Source: Rhodoblastus acidophilus (GTDB lineage: Bacteria; Pseudomonadota; Alphaproteobacteria; Rhizobiales; Beijerinckiaceae). From it: 64,000 nucleotides of DNA. Positions within the stretch are counted from its first letter, which is position 1. Each line of letters begins with the position of its first letter. The DNA is taken from contig NZ_FYDG01000007.1 in assembly GCF_900187365.1 (NCBI RefSeq), positions 1 through 64,000 of the forward strand, written 5' to 3'. A program made the position numbers and the translations under genes. The notes beneath the pieces are model-generated. The model made no database searches, was not told the DNA's origin, and saw nothing but the letters and a program-made list of their open reading frames with translations. Positions 25,956 through 35,310 of this stretch are shown here, piece after piece.

Positions 25956-28184
25956 ATGAGGTCCGCCTTGCCTTTCGAACGAGATAAATCCTTGCTGTTC
26001 CGCCGGATGCGCCACGCGCTGCTGGCCGCGGATTCCTGGCTCGATTCGTTCGTCTATTCCGCCCAGACCGAGGCCGGCGAGTTGTGGCGGGATTTTTCCG
26101 GCTTCATGGAAAATTTTCACGTGCGCGGCGCGACGCGCGTGGCGTCCGAACTCGCCGGCGAGGCGATGACCCTCAGCGTGTTCGGCGGGGCGGTGCTGGT
26201 GGTGCTGGCGCAGCCCGCGTTCAAGCTGACCGCCGTCGACGACTGGATGAAGAAGACCGACATCGCCGTCACCTTTCAGGACAGGTTCGGCGTCGAAGTG
26301 GGACGGCGCGGCATTCTCCACGACGACGCCGTGGCGCTCGACCAATATCCCGACTACGTGATCCAGGCGGTGCTGGCGACCGAGGACCGGCGCTTCTTCG
26401 ACCATTGGGGCGTCGATCCCATCGGCCTCGCGCGCGCGCTCACGGTCAACGCCCGTTCGTCGGGCGTGGTGCAGGGCGGCTCGACCCTCACGCAGCAATT
26501 GGCGAAAAACCTGTTCCTCTCCAACGAGCGCACCGTCACCCGCAAGGTCAACGAGGCGTTCCTGTCGTTCTGGCTGGAAAGCCACATGACCAAGCGGCAG
26601 ATCCTGCGGCTTTACCTCGACCGCGCCTATATGGGCGGCGGCGCCTTCGGCATCCAGGCGGCGGCGCAATTCTATTTCGGCCGCTCGATCAAGGATGTGA
26701 CCCTGTCGCAGGCCGCCATGCTCGCCGGCCTGTTCAAGGCGCCGACCAAATTCGCGCCCCATGTCAATCTGCCGGCCGCCCGCGCCCGCGCCAACGACGT
26801 GCTGAGCAATCTGGTCGCCGCCGGCTATATGAACGAAAATCAGGTGGCTGACGCGCGGCGCAATCCCGCCGCCTCGGTCGAGCGCAGCGACCAGAAGACG
26901 CCGCCCGACTGGTATCTCGACTGGGCGTTCAACGAAATCAAGGCGCTGGCGGATTCCGGCAAGCTCGGCGCCGACCGCGTGTTCACCGTGCGGCTCGCGC
27001 TGGATTCCGCCTTGCAGAAGAAGGCGGAAACCACCATCGACGCCAATCTGCGCGAGAACGGCAAGGTCTATAACGCCCACCAGGGCGCGACGGTGGTGCT
27101 GGAGCCGAACGGCGCGGTGCGGGCGCTGGTCGGCGGCCGCGACTATGGCGCCAGCCAGTTCAACCGCGCGGTGGACGCCCGCCGCCAGCCCGGCTCGTCG
27201 TTCAAGCCGTACGTCTATCTGACCGCGCTGATGTCGGGGAAATTCACGCCGCAGACCATCGTGCGCGACGAGCCGATCTGCCTGGGCAACTGGTGCCCGA
27301 AGAATTACGGCGGCTCCTATAACGGGGCGATGCCGATGTGGAACGCGCTGGCGCATTCGCTCAACACCGTGGCGGTGCGGCTGTCGGTGGCGATCGGGGA
27401 CGGCGACGCCAAGCGCGGCCGCCAGAAGATCATCGCCACCGCGCGGCGCCTCGGCGTCACCGCGCCCTTGCCTGACACGCAATCGCTGCCGCTCGGCGCC
27501 GACGAGGTCAGCGTGATGGATCAGGCCACCGCCTACGCCGCGTTCGCCAATGGCGGCAAGCGGATCAAGCCGTTCGCGGCGCTGGAGATTTTGAACAGCC
27601 GGGGCGAGCAGATCTACAGCCACGACCGCGACGGCGAGCCGCCGCAGCAGGTGATCGAGCCGCGCTTCATCGAAATGCTGGTGTCGATGATGACCCAGGT
27701 GGTCGAGCAGGGCACGGGCGGCCGCGCCAAGCTTGAAGGCGTCAAGGTCGCCGGCAAGACCGGCACCACCAATGAATACAAGGACGCCTGGTTCTGCGGC
27801 TATACCGGCAATTTCGTCGGCGCGGTCTGGTATGGCAACGACGACGACCAGTCGATGGAGAAGATGACCGGCGGCACGATGCCGGCCGCGACCTGGCATG
27901 ACATCATGCAATTCGCCCATAGCGGGGTCGATCTGAAACCGCTGCCGGGCGGGACGCTGATCGCCGAGCGCGGCCCGCTGGCGGCCGGCGGCGACGTCAG
28001 CGCCGCCGTTCGGCGCTCCGACCAGTTGACGCGCAAGGCCGCGGAAACGCTGGGGTCGATTCAGGTGCTGATGAAATCGGCCTCGGCGCGGCGGGCCAGC
28101 CTCGACCTGCCGACCGTCGCAACGGCCCGCGCCTTGGAGCGCGGCGGCCTGGAGCGCGGCGGCGCCATCGTCGAATTGCGCTGA
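25956..28184 (+). CDS. Class A penicillin-binding protein (glycosyltransferase/transpeptidase)
   Basis: 742 residues with a membrane anchor near 70-90. The glycosyltransferase domain follows (catalytic ATEDRRFFDHWGVD; GGSTLTQQLAKNLFL; RKVNEAFLSFWLE), then the transpeptidase domain (PGSSFKPYVYLTA with the S-x-x-K; HSLNTVAV; KTGTTNEYKDAWFCGYT). It polymerises and cross-links peptidoglycan. An N-terminal cytoplasmic stretch of about 65 residues is longer than usual. The start at 25956 lacks a clear ribosome site. It is followed after 4 bases by a multi-PAS kinase gene, suggesting co-transcription. Confidence 0.93.
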   Translation: MRSALPFERDKSLLFRRMRHALLAADSWLDSFVYSAQTEAGELWRDFSGFMENFHVRGATRVASELAGEAMTLSVFGGAVLVVLAQPAFKLTAVDDWMKKTDIAVTFQDRFGVEVGRRGILHDDAVALDQYPDYVIQAVLATEDRRFFDHWGVDPIGLARALTVNARSSGVVQGGSTLTQQLAKNLFLSNERTVTRKVNEAFLSFWLESHMTKRQILRLYLDRAYMGGGAFGIQAAAQFYFGRSIKDVTLSQAAMLAGLFKAPTKFAPHVNLPAARARANDVLSNLVAAGYMNENQVADARRNPAASVERSDQKTPPDWYLDWAFNEIKALADSGKLGADRVFTVRLALDSALQKKAETTIDANLRENGKVYNAHQGATVVLEPNGAVRALVGGRDYGASQFNRAVDARRQPGSSFKPYVYLTALMSGKFTPQTIVRDEPICLGNWCPKNYGGSYNGAMPMWNALAHSLNTVAVRLSVAIGDGDAKRGRQKIIATARRLGVTAPLPDTQSLPLGADEVSVMDQATAYAAFANGGKRIKPFAALEILNSRGEQIYSHDRDGEPPQQVIEPRFIEMLVSMMTQVVEQGTGGRAKLEGVKVAGKTGTTNEYKDAWFCGYTGNFVGAVWYGNDDDQSMEKMTGGTMPAATWHDIMQFAHSGVDLKPLPGGTLIAERGPLAAGGDVSAAVRRSDQLTRKAAETLGSIQVLMKSASARRASLDLPTVATARALERGGLERGGAIVELR

Positions 28185-28188
28185 TCCC

Positions 28189-31101
28189 GTGGAGGCGAGC
28201 GGCGCGCCAGCGGGGTTTTGGACGCGGTGGCGGCGCCGGTTGGCGCGCTGTCTGGGGCTTGGCCGGGCGCGGGCCGATGCGGCGCGCGCCCGCTCCGACG
28301 ACCCTCGCTTGCGGTCGGCTCTCGAAGCTTGCGGCGTCGGGATCGGCGATATCGATTTCCTGTCGGGCGCGGTGACGCTCAGCGCCGAATGGCGCCGCAT
28401 CTGGGGGCTGGCCGAATGGGAAACGGCCACCATCGACGGCCTCAACGCCATGGTGCTGGAGGAGGACCGCGCGGCGCGCACGCAAGCGCTGGCGCTGGCG
28501 CTCGATCCGCGCGGGCCCGGGCTGTACCGGGCGCGCTTCCGCATCCGCCACGGCGGCGACGGCGCGCCGCGCTGGGTGTGCTCGCGCGGCAAGATCCAGT
28601 TCGAGAACGGCGTGGCCGTGAGGTTGATCGGGATCACTCGCGACGTCACCGACGAGATGGCGGCCCGCGCCGCGCTGGAGCAGCAGGCCGGGCTGGCGGA
28701 GCTTGACCGCGTCCGCGCCGAGCAATCGGCCCGCGAGCAGCAGCGCCTGGCGCTGGCGCTGGAGGCCGGCGCCATCGGCACGTTCGAAGCCGATCTGCTC
28801 GCCAATGAAATTCGCCCCAGCGACAAACTGCGGCAAATCTGGGGCTGGCCGGACGACAGGCCGATCCAGCCCGGCGTTCTCGACGCCCTGGTGGTCGAGG
28901 AGGATGTCGCGGCGCGGCGGGAGGCGCTGGCCCGCGTGCGCCGGGACCAGGGGCGCTACGCCGCGCGCTTCCGCATCCGCCGCGCCAATGACGGCGCCCT
29001 GCGCTGGATCGACACGCGCGGCGAGGTTCAGTTCGATGGCGACGTCCCGGTGCGCGTGTTCGGCGTCTCGCGCGACGTCACCGACGAAATGGAGGCCGCC
29101 GCCGTGCTGCAGGAGCAGGCGCGCGAGCGTCAGCGCCTGGCGCTGGCGCTGCAGGCCGGCGCCATCGGCACGTTCGAGGCCGATCTGGTCAAGGGCGACA
29201 TGCGTCTGAGCGAGAAGCATCGGGAGATCTGCGGCTGGGCCAGCGACGATCCCTTGCCGGTCCGCGTCATGGACGAGGATATGGTCGTGGATGAGGATCG
29301 CGCGGCGCTTCAGGCGGCGCGGGCCCGCGCATTGAGCGGAGCGGACCAGTTTCATGCGCGCTTCCGCCTCCGCCGCGCCAATGACGGCGCCGTCCGCTGG
29401 GTCGAATCGCGCGGCCAGGTCCAGTTCGAGGACGGCGCGCCGGTTTGGGCGTTCGGCGTCACCCGCGACATCACCGACGAGAAGCAGGCCGCCGCCATTT
29501 GGGAGGAAAAGGCGGCGCTGGCCGAACAGGCGCGGCTGCGGGCCGAGGAGCTGGCGCTGGAGCAGCAGCGCCTCAAACTGGCGCTGGAGGCCGGCTCGAT
29601 CGGAACATTCGAGGCCGAACTGCCGGACGGCGAGCCGGTCGGCAACGCCAAATGGCTGGAGATCATGGGCTTCGCTCCGGGCGCTCCGGTTACGGCGCGC
29701 CGGGTCGAGGCGCTGGTGATCGACGAGGATCGCGCCGGCCGCCGCGCCGCGCACGCCGCCGCGCGCGATCCGGCCTCGGGCGGCTATTTCGCCTGCCAGC
29801 ACCGCATTCGCCGGGCCAGCGACGGGGCGTTGCGCTGGATCGATTCGCGCGGGCTGATCTCGTTTCGCGATGGCGTTCCCGTCCAGGTGCGCGGCGTCAA
29901 TCGCGACGTCACGGACGAGGTCGAGGCGGCGGCCGCGCTCAAGGAGAAGGCGCGGCTGGCGGAGCGCCTGACCCTGCTGGCCGAGGCCCTTCCCGGGGCG
30001 ATCTATTCCTATGTGCTCGCCGCCAACGGCGACCGCCTGTTCTCCTACATGTCGCCCAACGCCCGGTCGCTGCTGGGGTTCGGCCCCGCCCTCCACGAGC
30101 TCGATCTGGCGCGGCTCTCCGCCCGCATTCCCGCCGACGATCTCGCCGATCTGCTGACGGCGCGGGACGTTTCCTATCGGCATCTCACGCCCTGGGCCGC
30201 CACCTTTCGCTACAATCACCCGACGAGGGGCGAAATCTGGCTGTCGGCCGACAGCCGGCCGGCCCGCCGCGACGACGGCGCCATGGTCTGGCATGGCTAT
30301 ATCCACGATGTGACCGAGCGCGAGACGGCGGCCCGCGCCCTCGCCGAAAGCGAGGCGCGGGTGCGCGCGCTCAAGGACGAGCGGCTCGCGGCGCTGGAGA
30401 AAATGGCGGCGAGCCTGGCGCATGAAGTCAATCAGGCGCTCGCGGCCGGCGCGACCCTGCTGGCGGTCGCCCGCCGCCGGTTCGCCTCGGCGCGCCTGCG
30501 CGTCGAGGCCGATCCCGACCTCGACGCCGCCGCCAAGGCGCAGGACAAAGCCGCCGACCAGCTGCTGCGCGCCGGCCGCATCATCTCGCGGGTGCGCGAA
30601 TTCTCGCGCCACGGCGAACCCGACAAGACCTTCCGCAATCTGCACGACATCGTGCGGGAAACCGTCGCCGGGCTGGAGGATGACGCGAGCTTCGCCGGAT
30701 TCGAGATCGAGATCCGGCTCGAAGCGGCGCGCGACGCCGTGCTGATCGACCGCACGCAGATCGCCTCGGTGCTGATCAACCTGCTGCAGAACGCCCGGCA
30801 GGCCGCCCGCCCCGAGGGGCCGCGGACCATTGTCGTCGCCAGCCGTAACCACGACCAAGATATTGTGATCTCAGTCATTGATTACGGATCGGGTCTGTCG
30901 GAAGATGTTCAAAGCCATATGTTCGAACTGTTCTGGACGACCAAGCGTTCGGGCATGGGTGTTGGTCTGGCCATGGCCAAGGCGATCGTCGAGGCCCATT
31001 ACGGCTCGATCTGGCCGGACGTCGCGCGCGCGGAGGGGACGGTGTTCAATTTCAGCCTCCCGCTGATCGAGACGAGCGCGGCCGGGGGAGAAATGGAATG
31101 A
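28189..31101 (+). CDS. Multi-PAS FixL-like sensor histidine kinase
   Basis: 970 residues from a GTG 4 bases after the penicillin-binding protein stop. Four similar PAS units begin near residues 46, 190, 320 and 466 (EAGAIGTFEADL-type starts, RRANDGALRWIDTRG, and VTDE ends). A fifth, divergent PAS lies at about 595-710. The kinase part has H745 in AASLAHEVNQALAA, INLLQNARQAARP and FWTTKRSGMGVGLAMAKAIVEAH, as in FixL. There is no membrane segment and no obvious haem-binding histidine that I can place. It overlaps its regulator by 4 bases. Confidence 0.93.
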   Translation: MEASGAPAGFWTRWRRRLARCLGLGRARADAARARSDDPRLRSALEACGVGIGDIDFLSGAVTLSAEWRRIWGLAEWETATIDGLNAMVLEEDRAARTQALALALDPRGPGLYRARFRIRHGGDGAPRWVCSRGKIQFENGVAVRLIGITRDVTDEMAARAALEQQAGLAELDRVRAEQSAREQQRLALALEAGAIGTFEADLLANEIRPSDKLRQIWGWPDDRPIQPGVLDALVVEEDVAARREALARVRRDQGRYAARFRIRRANDGALRWIDTRGEVQFDGDVPVRVFGVSRDVTDEMEAAAVLQEQARERQRLALALQAGAIGTFEADLVKGDMRLSEKHREICGWASDDPLPVRVMDEDMVVDEDRAALQAARARALSGADQFHARFRLRRANDGAVRWVESRGQVQFEDGAPVWAFGVTRDITDEKQAAAIWEEKAALAEQARLRAEELALEQQRLKLALEAGSIGTFEAELPDGEPVGNAKWLEIMGFAPGAPVTARRVEALVIDEDRAGRRAAHAAARDPASGGYFACQHRIRRASDGALRWIDSRGLISFRDGVPVQVRGVNRDVTDEVEAAAALKEKARLAERLTLLAEALPGAIYSYVLAANGDRLFSYMSPNARSLLGFGPALHELDLARLSARIPADDLADLLTARDVSYRHLTPWAATFRYNHPTRGEIWLSADSRPARRDDGAMVWHGYIHDVTERETAARALAESEARVRALKDERLAALEKMAASLAHEVNQALAAGATLLAVARRRFASARLRVEADPDLDAAAKAQDKAADQLLRAGRIISRVREFSRHGEPDKTFRNLHDIVRETVAGLEDDASFAGFEIEIRLEAARDAVLIDRTQIASVLINLLQNARQAARPEGPRTIVVASRNHDQDIVISVIDYGSGLSEDVQSHMFELFWTTKRSGMGVGLAMAKAIVEAHYGSIWPDVARAEGTVFNFSLPLIETSAAGGEME
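28741..29622 (+). repeat. Near-identical repeat segments inside the multi-PAS kinase gene
   Basis: A 57-base stretch at 28741-28797 recurs at 29131-29187 with only two differences, and more loosely at 29566-29622. The repeat period is 390 then 435 bases (130 and 145 residues). This indicates recent tandem duplication of a PAS unit. Confidence 0.8.
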
Positions 31102-31760
31102 ACGGTTCGGCTCCGGCGGTTTATATCGTCGATGACGACCCTGCGGTGCGCGAGTCTCTCGTTCTTCTGATGGAAACCGAGGGCCTGCTGGCCCGATCTT
31201 TCCCGTCCGCGCGGGACTTCCTCGCCGCCGGCCCGGAAAACTGGCGCGGATGCGTGGTGACGGACGTTCGCATGGGCGAAATGTCCGGCATGGATCTGCT
31301 GGCGCAGGTCAAGCAGACGGCGCCGCATCTGCCGGTGGTGATGATCACCGCCTATGGCGACGTGCCGCTGGCGGTCGAGGCGATGAAGCTGGGCGCCAGC
31401 GATTTTCTGGAAAAGCCCTATGCGGAGCGCGAGTTCATCGCGGCGGTGCGCGGCGCGCTGAACGAGGCGGCCAACGCCGAGGCGCGAACCGGCGTCCGGC
31501 TCGAAATGGAGCGGAAGTTCCAGACCTTGTCGGCCTCCGAGCGGCGGGTGCTGGGCGGTCTGCTCGAGGGCAAGCTCAACAAGACGGCCGCCTATGAAAT
31601 GGGCGTGAGCCTGCGCACCGTGGAGGCGCTGCGCGCCAGCGTCATGACCAAGCTCGGCGCCGATTCCCTGTCCGATCTGGTGCGGGCGACCATGCGCGCC
31701 GGCCTCGACCGGATTATTTCCTCCGCCGCAGCCGAGACAGGCCCATTTCCGCCGCCGTGA
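31098..31760 (+). CDS. FixJ-like response regulator
   Basis: 220 residues: a receiver (VYIVDDDPAVRESL; phosphoacceptor in CVVTDVRMGEMSGMDLL; ITAYGDVPLAVEAMK; FLEKPY) and a LuxR/FixJ-type helix-turn-helix (LSASERRVLGGLLEGKLNKT, MGVSLRTVEALRASVMTKL). Overlap with the kinase stop (ATGA) marks them as one two-component pair. Targets are unknown. The tail overlaps the convergent murJ gene by 47 bases. Confidence 0.94.
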   Translation: MNGSAPAVYIVDDDPAVRESLVLLMETEGLLARSFPSARDFLAAGPENWRGCVVTDVRMGEMSGMDLLAQVKQTAPHLPVVMITAYGDVPLAVEAMKLGASDFLEKPYAEREFIAAVRGALNEAANAEARTGVRLEMERKFQTLSASERRVLGGLLEGKLNKTAAYEMGVSLRTVEALRASVMTKLGADSLSDLVRATMRAGLDRIISSAAAETGPFPPP

Positions 31761-33270
31761 CGCCCAGCGCGCGGGCGCCGGCGATCAGCGCCGCGCCATA
31801 GGCCAGCGCGCCGAGCAGGCCAAGGCCGCTGAGGGCGGCGAGCAGGCCGGGCACGCCGCCGATCGCCCGCGCCGCCGTCAGGAACGGGTCTTGCAGCCAC
31901 AGCGCGACATTGGCCAGCACCACGCTGGCGGTGGCGCAGGCCAGCAGCACCGACACAAACGTCTGGTCCGGCTGGAACAGATAGCGGCGCAGGGCGAGAA
32001 TGACGAGCAGCGCGACATTGATCCAGGCGTTGACGGAGGTCGCCACCGCGATGCCGACGGCGCCGAGCGGCTGGTACAAAGCGAGTTTCAGCAGCAGGTT
32101 GACGCCGAGCGCGCCGAGCGAGATCAGCATCGGCGTCTTGGTGTCGCCCATGGCCTGAAAGCCCGAGCGCAGGGCGTTGACCGCGACCATGGCCAGCAGG
32201 CCCGCGCCATAGGCGCGCAGCACGGCGGCGGTCGCCAGCGAATCCTCGATGTGGAAGCGGCCGTGCTCGAACAGGGCGCGGACGATGACTTCGGGGATCA
32301 CCATGAAGGCGACCACGAACGGCGCGGTCAGCGCGACGCTCAGGGCCAGCGTGCGGTTTTGCGCGGTGAACGCGCCCTCCCAATCCTCGCGGGCGAAGCA
32401 GCGGCTCATTTCCGGCAGCAGCACCGTGCCGGCGGCCACGCCGACGAGGCCGATCGGCAATTGGTACAGCCGCTCGGCGTAATAGAGCGACGACAGCCCG
32501 CCCGTCGCCAGCAGCGAGCCGATGATCGTGTCGGCGAACATGGCAATCTGCAGGCCCGACGAGCCGATCACCGCCGGCCCGAACCGGCGGAAGAAGTCGC
32601 GCACGTCGGCGCCCCACCCCGGCCGGGCGATTTTCTCGAGCACGCCATGGCGGCGCGCCGAGACGGCCAGCAGGACGAATTGCGCGGCGCCCGAGACGGT
32701 CACGCCCGTCGCCGCCGCATAGGCCGCGTTGGGGAACAGGTAGCTCAGGGCGAGAAAGCCCATGGTGACGACATTGAGCAGCACCGGCGCGAAGGCGCCG
32801 ACGGCGAACACGCCATGGGCGTTGAGCGTCGCCGTGTGCATGGTGACCAGCGTGACGCAAAACAGATAGGGAAAGGTGATGCGGGTCAGCGTCACCGCCA
32901 GCGCGAATTTGTCCGGATCGGCGGAAAATCCCGGCGCCAGCAGATGGACGAAGGCCGGCATGAACAGCCAGCCGAGCGCCAGAATCACCAGTTGCGAGAT
33001 CAACAGCAGCGTGAAGATCTGATTGGCGAAATTCCGGGCGCGCGCCTCGCCGTCCTGTTCGAGCACGCGCAGATAGGTCGGCACATAGGCGGCGTTGAAG
33101 GCGCCTTCGCCGAAAATGGCGCGGAAATGGTTGGGCAGGCGCAGGGCGACCGACAGCGCGTCGCCGAGCGCGCCCGCGCCGACCAGGCCGCTCAACATAA
33201 TGTCGCGCAGGAACCCGGTCACGCGGGAAAGCAGGGTGAAGCCGCTGACCGAAAGGAAACTCTTGTACAT
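31714..33270 (-). CDS. murJ: MurJ, lipid II flippase
   Basis: 518 residues, almost entirely membrane, with about 14 helices. The start (MYKSFLSVSGFTLLSRVTGF) and later GEGAFNAAYVPTY, PYLFCVTLVTMHTATLNAHG and ALFEHGRF are classic MurJ/MviN signatures. It flips the peptidoglycan precursor lipid II across the inner membrane. It is an essential core gene. It is convergent with the FixJ-like gene and lies 52 bases downstream of the glycosyltransferase gene on the same strand. Confidence 0.96.
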   Translation of the reverse strand: MYKSFLSVSGFTLLSRVTGFLRDIMLSGLVGAGALGDALSVALRLPNHFRAIFGEGAFNAAYVPTYLRVLEQDGEARARNFANQIFTLLLISQLVILALGWLFMPAFVHLLAPGFSADPDKFALAVTLTRITFPYLFCVTLVTMHTATLNAHGVFAVGAFAPVLLNVVTMGFLALSYLFPNAAYAAATGVTVSGAAQFVLLAVSARRHGVLEKIARPGWGADVRDFFRRFGPAVIGSSGLQIAMFADTIIGSLLATGGLSSLYYAERLYQLPIGLVGVAAGTVLLPEMSRCFAREDWEGAFTAQNRTLALSVALTAPFVVAFMVIPEVIVRALFEHGRFHIEDSLATAAVLRAYGAGLLAMVAVNALRSGFQAMGDTKTPMLISLGALGVNLLLKLALYQPLGAVGIAVATSVNAWINVALLVILALRRYLFQPDQTFVSVLLACATASVVLANVALWLQDPFLTAARAIGGVPGLLAALSGLGLLGALAYGAALIAGARALGVTAAEMGLSRLRRRK

Positions 33271-33322
33271 CAGGCGCCGGACGGTGCGGGGGAGCAGGTC
33301 AACACAATTAGATCATGCTTGA

Positions 33323-34351
33323 TTAAAATTTCGCCTTTTCGGTATTGGCGGACACGGTATTGGCGGACACGCTTTTGGCGGGCGCGCCGACAACGGCCGC
33401 GCCGCGCGGGCCGCCGACGCGCTCCTGCACCAGATAGAGCGGGCGGCCCTTCACTTCGGCGAAAACCCGGCCGATATATTCGCCGAGCACGCCCAGAGAA
33501 ATCAACTGCACGCCGGCGAAGAAGGTGATCGAGACCACCAGGGTGGCGAAACCGGGCGCGGACACGCCCCAGATCAGCGTCTCCACCACGTAATAGAGCG
33601 CGTTGGCCAGCGCGAAGGCGGCGATGGCCATGCCGAAATAGGTCCAGACTTTCAAAGGCACCGTCGAGAACGACACCAGGCCGTCCAGCGCGAAACGCGT
33701 GAGCTTGCGGTAGGAGAATTTCGATTCGCCGGCATGGCGCTCGGCGACGTCGAACGGCACGCCAATGCTCTTGAACCCGATCCAGGCGTAAAGGCCCTTG
33801 GAGAAACGCGCCTGTTCCCGCAAGGTTTTCAGCGCGTCGAGCGCCACGCGGTCGAGCAGGCGGAAATCGCCCGCGCCTTCGGGCAGGCCGATCTCGCCAA
33901 AGGTGCGGAACAGCCGGTAGAAATGGGCGGTCAGCCATTTGCGCGCGGCCGAATCGGTGTCGCGGCTGCGGCGCACGCCGAAAATGTTCTGATAGCCCTC
34001 GCGCCATTTTTCCACGAACAGGGCGATGGCTTCCGGCGGATGCTGCAGGTCGGCGTCCATGATCACCGCGCCCCGGCCGCGCGCGGCGTCCACGCCGGCG
34101 GCTATGGCTATTTCCTTGCCGAAATTGCGCGAGAACGACACCGCCGTGATGCGCGGGTCGGAGGCGTTGAGTTCGCGCGCCACCTCCATCGTATTGTCGC
34201 GCGAGCCGTCGTCGACGAAGACGATCTCGAAGCTTTCGACGCAGGCGAGCGCGGGAATCAGCCGCGCCGCCAGCGGCCGCAGATTGTCGCCCTCATTGAA
34301 GACGGGAATGATGACCGAAAGCTCGGGCGTCTCGTCCGCTTGAATCGTCAT
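33323..34351 (-). CDS. Membrane glycosyltransferase family 2 (GtrB/ArnC/DPM1-like)
   Basis: 342 residues: a GT2 domain (LSVIIPVFNEGDNLRPL; EIVFVDDGSRDNT; SRNFGKEIAIAAG; VIMDADLQHPPE; GAGDFRLLDR) and two C-terminal membrane helices, then RVFAEVKGRPLYLVQE. This is the plan of enzymes that move a sugar onto a polyprenyl phosphate (ArnC, GtrB). The C-terminus carries a short duplication, VSANT-VSANT, encoded by a 15-base tandem repeat near 33338-33370. It is divergent from a YdjC-type deacetylase, and a lipid-linked sugar role is inferred. Confidence 0.93.
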   Translation of the reverse strand: MTIQADETPELSVIIPVFNEGDNLRPLAARLIPALACVESFEIVFVDDGSRDNTMEVARELNASDPRITAVSFSRNFGKEIAIAAGVDAARGRGAVIMDADLQHPPEAIALFVEKWREGYQNIFGVRRSRDTDSAARKWLTAHFYRLFRTFGEIGLPEGAGDFRLLDRVALDALKTLREQARFSKGLYAWIGFKSIGVPFDVAERHAGESKFSYRKLTRFALDGLVSFSTVPLKVWTYFGMAIAAFALANALYYVVETLIWGVSAPGFATLVVSITFFAGVQLISLGVLGEYIGRVFAEVKGRPLYLVQERVGGPRGAAVVGAPAKSVSANTVSANTEKAKF

Positions 34352-34431
34352 ATCTCCGTCCCAGCGTGCTTAAGTTCCAGAAGGTCTAGTGTCGCAAACG
34401 AAAATGCGCAAGAAAGGGGCGGATTTTCGAC

Positions 34432-35304
34432 ATGCCCGAAGACAAACAGATGACCTTCGCCTTTGCCCTCTGCGCCGACGATTTCGCGCTCTCGCCCGCC
34501 GTCACCGCCGGGATTCTCCAGGCCCTGCGCGCCGGGCGGCTCACCGCGACCTGCGCCATGACCACGCAGCCGCATTGGCCCGAGGCGGCGCGCGCCTTCG
34601 CCGATCTCGCGCCCGACGCCGATCTCGGCCTGCATTTCAACCTGACGCTCGCCGGCCCGCTGGGGGCGATGCCGCGTTTCGCGCCCGCCGGCGCGTTTCC
34701 GGCGATGAATTCCATCGTGCCCGCCGCCTGGCGCGGCGCCTTGCCGCTTGAGGAAATCCGCGACGAATTGCGGCGCCAGCTCGACGCCTTCGAGCAGGCG
34801 CGCGGCGCGCCGCCCGATTTCGTCGATGGCCACCAGCATGTGCAGGTTCTGCCGGGAATCGCCGAAGTCCTGCTGGCCGAATTGTCCGCGCGTGGGCTGG
34901 CGGGCAAATGCTGGCTGCGCGATTCCGCCGACCGTCCCAAACGCATTTTTTCGCGCGGCAAACATTGGGGCAAGGCGCTGACCGTGGCCGGGCTGGCGCA
35001 CGGATTCCGCCGCAAGGCCAAAGCGGCCGGTTTTGTGCTGAACGACGGCTTTTCCGGCTTTTCCGACTTCGACGCCACGGGGGATTATGCGGCGGATTTC
35101 GCCACCTACCTGCTGGCGCCCGGGCCGTCGCAGCTCCTGATGTGCCATCCCGGCCATGTCGATGACGAACTGGCGCGGCTCGATCCCGTCACCGCCTCGC
35201 GCGAGACCGAACTGGCGTTCTTGCTGTCGCCGCATTTCCCGGAGGTCGCGGCGGCGGCGGGGGCGCGGCTGGAACGGTTTTCCGCCGCGCGCGCGCAGGG
35301 ATAG
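34432..35304 (+). CDS. YdjC/ChbG-type carbohydrate deacetylase
   Basis: 290 residues. The metal-binding residues of the family are visible: CADDFALSP (Asp pair), DLGLHFNLT (His) and VDGHQHVQVLP (His pair), with MCHPGHVDDEL near the end. YdjC-type enzymes remove acetyl groups from N-acetyl sugars, including lipid-linked ones such as in HpnK. It is divergent from the GtrB/ArnC-like transferase across an 80-base gap, which suggests the pair modifies a lipid-linked sugar. Confidence 0.88.
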   Translation: MPEDKQMTFAFALCADDFALSPAVTAGILQALRAGRLTATCAMTTQPHWPEAARAFADLAPDADLGLHFNLTLAGPLGAMPRFAPAGAFPAMNSIVPAAWRGALPLEEIRDELRRQLDAFEQARGAPPDFVDGHQHVQVLPGIAEVLLAELSARGLAGKCWLRDSADRPKRIFSRGKHWGKALTVAGLAHGFRRKAKAAGFVLNDGFSGFSDFDATGDYAADFATYLLAPGPSQLLMCHPGHVDDELARLDPVTASRETELAFLLSPHFPEVAAAAGARLERFSAARAQG

Positions 35305-35310
35305 GACCAA

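Noticed and set aside
25923-30858. Long open frames on the - strand opposite the penicillin-binding protein and the multi-PAS kinase (over 950 residues each)
   Set aside because: The opposite-strand proteins have full catalytic motifs. The antisense frames have low-complexity composition and no family features.
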